Source: Planctomycetaceae bacterium
Lineage (GTDB): Bacteria > Planctomycetota > Planctomycetia > Pirellulales > Pirellulaceae
NCBI GenBank assembly: GCA_003501565.1
Contig: DNPC01000079.1
Coordinates: 1-7,598 of the forward strand
Direction: 5' to 3'
DNA: 7,598 bases
Shown: positions 5,763 to 7,598 of the stretch, in pieces
Position numbering within the stretch: position 1 is the first letter of the stretch
How the letters are laid out: each line of letters opens with the position of its first letter
The notes under the pieces: generated by a model
The model's database searches: none
What the model saw: the letters and a program-made list of their open reading frames with translations, nothing else
Told to the model about the DNA's origin: nothing
Made by a program: the position numbers and the translations under genes

Positions 5763-6791
5763 TCAACGATTTACAAACCTCTCTACTAGTTCATTCCGAA
5801 TCTTTGATAACTCCCCTGGTTCAAGTGCCTCGGAGTTGATTTTTTCGGGATCTAGCTCCGCTGCCTCAGCCGGTGGCATGGACCAAAACGCAACAACTTG
5901 TACTTCGCGTCCGTCGCGTGCCAATTTGCTCACCCGAAAAGTAGTATTGGTAATCTCGGAAGGCACAAACCGTTTGTCATCGATGTCAAGCCGCGTCCAA
6001 CTTGTTCGAATCTCGTACCATGGGATCGATTCGAGATTCGAAACATCGAACTCGCTCTCAAGATTCGGACTTTCTTCGAGGAAGCTGCCTCTCACGATCG
6101 TTGGCATATAAGAATCGTTTTTGCTGAAATTGACCTCAACCATCCGAGGAATACCATGTTTCGGCTTGGATACCCAAATCCCTTGAATACCGAGTTCCGT
6201 TTTCTTCGAGATGGCCAACCTCATACTGCCGAAGAAAGCCTCGGCGACATCATCATCCTTGATGGGGAACTTGATGACCGAGTTGTGAAACATCGTCAAC
6301 GCGAATAGGTTGGGGACCTTGAGTCGAGATATGAACATCGACTTGCGCTTCCGCACCTCCTCGTCGTTCCCAGGAATTCGCACAAGCTTCAGCGGCCTTG
6401 AGCGGTGTGCCGAAAAATAAACTTGCTCTCCGACCAAGAGAATTTTATCGAGGGCTTCTTTCCCCAAGATATCACCCTTTTCATACTTCCATTTTGATTC
6501 AGCATATCGTCTTGTGCTCTTTGAATTGGCATTTACCTCATCGACAAACCACTGAAGACGAGCGGTCTCGGGTGATTCCTCGCTCGTCTCGATAATTTCC
6601 CCGTGAGCGTACACGGCGTAGCGCTCGCGAACTCTCTCGATGTTCTCGATAAACTTGGTGATGCACTGTTCTGCTGTATCAAGCCTCTCTTCCGCTCTCG
6701 TCAAATCTGCAAAGCTGACAAACAACAAGATCGCCACAGAAAGAGCAGACGAAGATTTGGTTTTCAAAGGTGCCACTAGATCACTCCACAT
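5763..6791 (-). CDS. Exported protein of unknown function (342 aa, N-terminal signal peptide)
   Basis: The N-terminus has a classical Sec signal: Lys10 and Lys12, a hydrophobic core (SALSVAILLFVSFADL, 15-30) and a T-R-A site predicting cleavage after Ala33. The mature protein of about 309 residues has no further membrane segment and no lipobox Cys, so it should be periplasmic or secreted. An opening helix (EERLDTAEQCITKFIENIERVRERY, described from about 34 to 58) is followed by alternating beta-rich stretches such as LLVGEQVYFSAHRS and WYEIRTSWTRLDIDD, with a single Cys (43). The fold recalls large planctomycete exported hypotheticals with sheet-rich LolA-like halves, but I recognise no family or catalytic motif. 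ATG at 6791 lacks a Shine-Dalgarno; GTG at codon 6 (6776) has GGAG 7 nt upstream and leaves the signal intact, so it may be the real start. The gene stands alone between direct repeats, with no operon partner. Confidence 0.85.
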   Translation of the reverse strand: MWSDLVAPLKTKSSSALSVAILLFVSFADLTRAEERLDTAEQCITKFIENIERVRERYAVYAHGEIIETSEESPETARLQWFVDEVNANSKSTRRYAESKWKYEKGDILGKEALDKILLVGEQVYFSAHRSRPLKLVRIPGNDEEVRKRKSMFISRLKVPNLFALTMFHNSVIKFPIKDDDVAEAFFGSMRLAISKKTELGIQGIWVSKPKHGIPRMVEVNFSKNDSYMPTIVRGSFLEESPNLESEFDVSNLESIPWYEIRTSWTRLDIDDKRFVPSEITNTTFRVSKLARDGREVQVVAFWSMPPAEAAELDPEKINSEALEPGELSKIRNELVERFVNR

Positions 6792-7191
6792 GCAAGAAAA
6801 TAGGCAGCCAAACTAGTGCAGGAATCTCGAACAAACCGATACACTCTATTCCGACGCCTTGATTTACTCCACATTAATGTCACCTGCGTTGTTCTCGATG
6901 TGCCGTGCACCGTACACTCTGCACCTATTCTCCTGCTCACCTAAGGCGGCAAGAAGCATTCTATTGAAACGCAGATCAGATTTCTTTCCGCACCGGCAAA
7001 GATCAGCGTGAAAGCAGCTACCCCAGGGGGTTCATGCAAGCTATTGGTACTAGAAAATCCGCGCAAAGTGCTGAATCTGGCTTTGCTATAACACTTTGAT
7101 ACGTCAAATCTCGTCGACTTTCCGTGTGATGACACGGTCTGTAAGCGCACTGTCTTCGGCGCCAGGGATGGAAGAGGCGGCTTCAGTGGAG
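6792..7191. other. Gene-free spacer upstream of the exported-protein gene
   Basis: No gene, RNA or terminator is supported here. It contains a 10-bp perfect palindrome, ACATTAATGT (6871-6880), 80 bp upstream of the ATG at 6791, which could be a regulator site or chance. The open frame at 6941-7150 on the minus strand has no protein-like features. No credible -35/-10 pair was found for the minus-strand gene. Confidence 0.5.
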
Positions 7192-7361
7192 TGCCACATA
7201 GAAGATAAGAACCACAAAAAAGGAACTGTCACGACAAGACCTAGTGCGCCCAGCGGAACGTCCTGGATAGGTATGAGCAGGGCTGCGGAGGTCGGTTGCT
7301 GGTCGGACGTAGTAACCGTGGCTAACGCCAGCGGCTGATCAACAGACGGTCTTGATTGGAC
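7192..7361. repeat. Intergenic repeat family, copy C1 (internally rearranged)
   Basis: The head matches copies A and B (TGCCACATAGAAGATAAGAA) up to about 7240. Then about 60 bp is unlike the others and lacks the CTGTGTCTATC segment. From 7303 the tail is shared again (TCGGACGTAGTAACCGTGGC, then CCAGCGGCTGATCAACAGACG, ending TCTTGATTGGAC). It is directly followed by copy C2, so the unit period is about 170 bp. Confidence 0.8.
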
Positions 7362-7530
7362 TGCCAGGAACGAAGCAGCCGTCGCGACGAAACCTCAGCG
7401 CGGAACAATTGGCGCTATCTGTGTCTATCTGCGTTCATCTGTGGCCTGAATTGAGCTTCACTACAATACGTCACGGCGGACGTAATAACCGTGGCTAACG
7501 CCAGCGGCTGATCAACTAGACTGATTGGAG
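7362..7530. repeat. Intergenic repeat family, copy C2
   Basis: The head is shortened: the AGATAAGAA-AAAGG part is missing. The tail is complete: ATCTGTGTCTATCTGCGTTC, then CACTACAATACGTCACGGCG, then GTGGCTAACGCCAGCGGCTG. It ends TAGACTGATTGGAG, the junction seen before copy B, so C2 looks like copy A with the 160-bp module removed. Confidence 0.82.
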
Positions 7531-7598
7531 TACAGGAAGAAGACACGAGTTACCAAAAAAGGAGCTGCCGCGACGAAACCTCAGTGCGCAGTAATTGC
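7531..7598. repeat. Intergenic repeat family, copy C3, cut by window edge
   Basis: This is the head of a further tandem unit (TACAGGAAGAAGACACGAGT, then AAGGAGCTGCCGCGACGAAA, ending GTGCGCAGTAATTGC). It aligns with the head of copy B up to its ATTGCCGCT. The rest lies outside the window. Confidence 0.75.

Noticed and set aside
6941..7150. 69-codon open frame on the minus strand
   Set aside because: There is no Shine-Dalgarno, domain, or membrane or signal feature, and the surroundings are repeat-rich spacer.
5101..7598. CRISPR array
   Set aside because: Units are about 170 bp, diverged and without constant short repeats separated by unique spacers.

Overview
The window looks like bacterial chromosome, most probably a planctomycete of the Rhodopirellula type. 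That is inferred from gene style: moderate GC, many lineage-specific hypotheticals, a lone secreted protein with long spacers, and repeats around the phrase CTGTGTCTATCTGCG. No marker gene confirms it. All six supported genes lie on the minus strand, so transcription runs from high to low coordinates.

Region by region: 1-1259 holds the first 419 codons of a cytoplasmic molybdopterin (Mo/W-bis-MGD) oxidoreductase that runs off the left edge. 1260-1484 is a spacer with a 14-bp perfect dyad, a related copy of half of it, and a weak terminator-like hairpin. 1485-2717 is a 410-aa alpha-helical (HEAT-like) protein with a very basic tail. It starts at GTG behind a good Shine-Dalgarno and has a plausible sigma70-type promoter at 2762-2790.

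2891-4751 looks like a compact three-gene operon. The first gene is a 422-aa protein with a DUF6572-like N-terminus and a TerB-like C-terminal helical domain. Overlapping its stop by 10 bases is a 54-aa ORF with three cysteines and one hydrophobic segment, shorter than usual ORF cutoffs. After a 29-bp gap comes a DUF4279 protein that starts at TTG behind a strong Shine-Dalgarno. This cluster is the best candidate for an undescribed functional unit, but its function is unknown.

4752-5762 has no convincing gene. It carries two diverged copies of a repeat of about 187 bp, separated by a 160-bp module with its own 43-bp-period tandem duplication. 5763-6791 encodes a 342-aa exported protein of unknown function. 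6792-7191 holds nothing recognisable, and 7192-7598 is a tandem run of three more copies of the same repeat (the last cut by the window edge). The lone secreted-protein gene is therefore bracketed by direct repeats, as expected in a recombination-prone accessory region.

The genes do not form one pathway. The Mo enzyme and HEAT-like gene may be independent units, the middle cluster looks like a small stress- or immunity-type operon, and the right half is repeat-rich accessory DNA.
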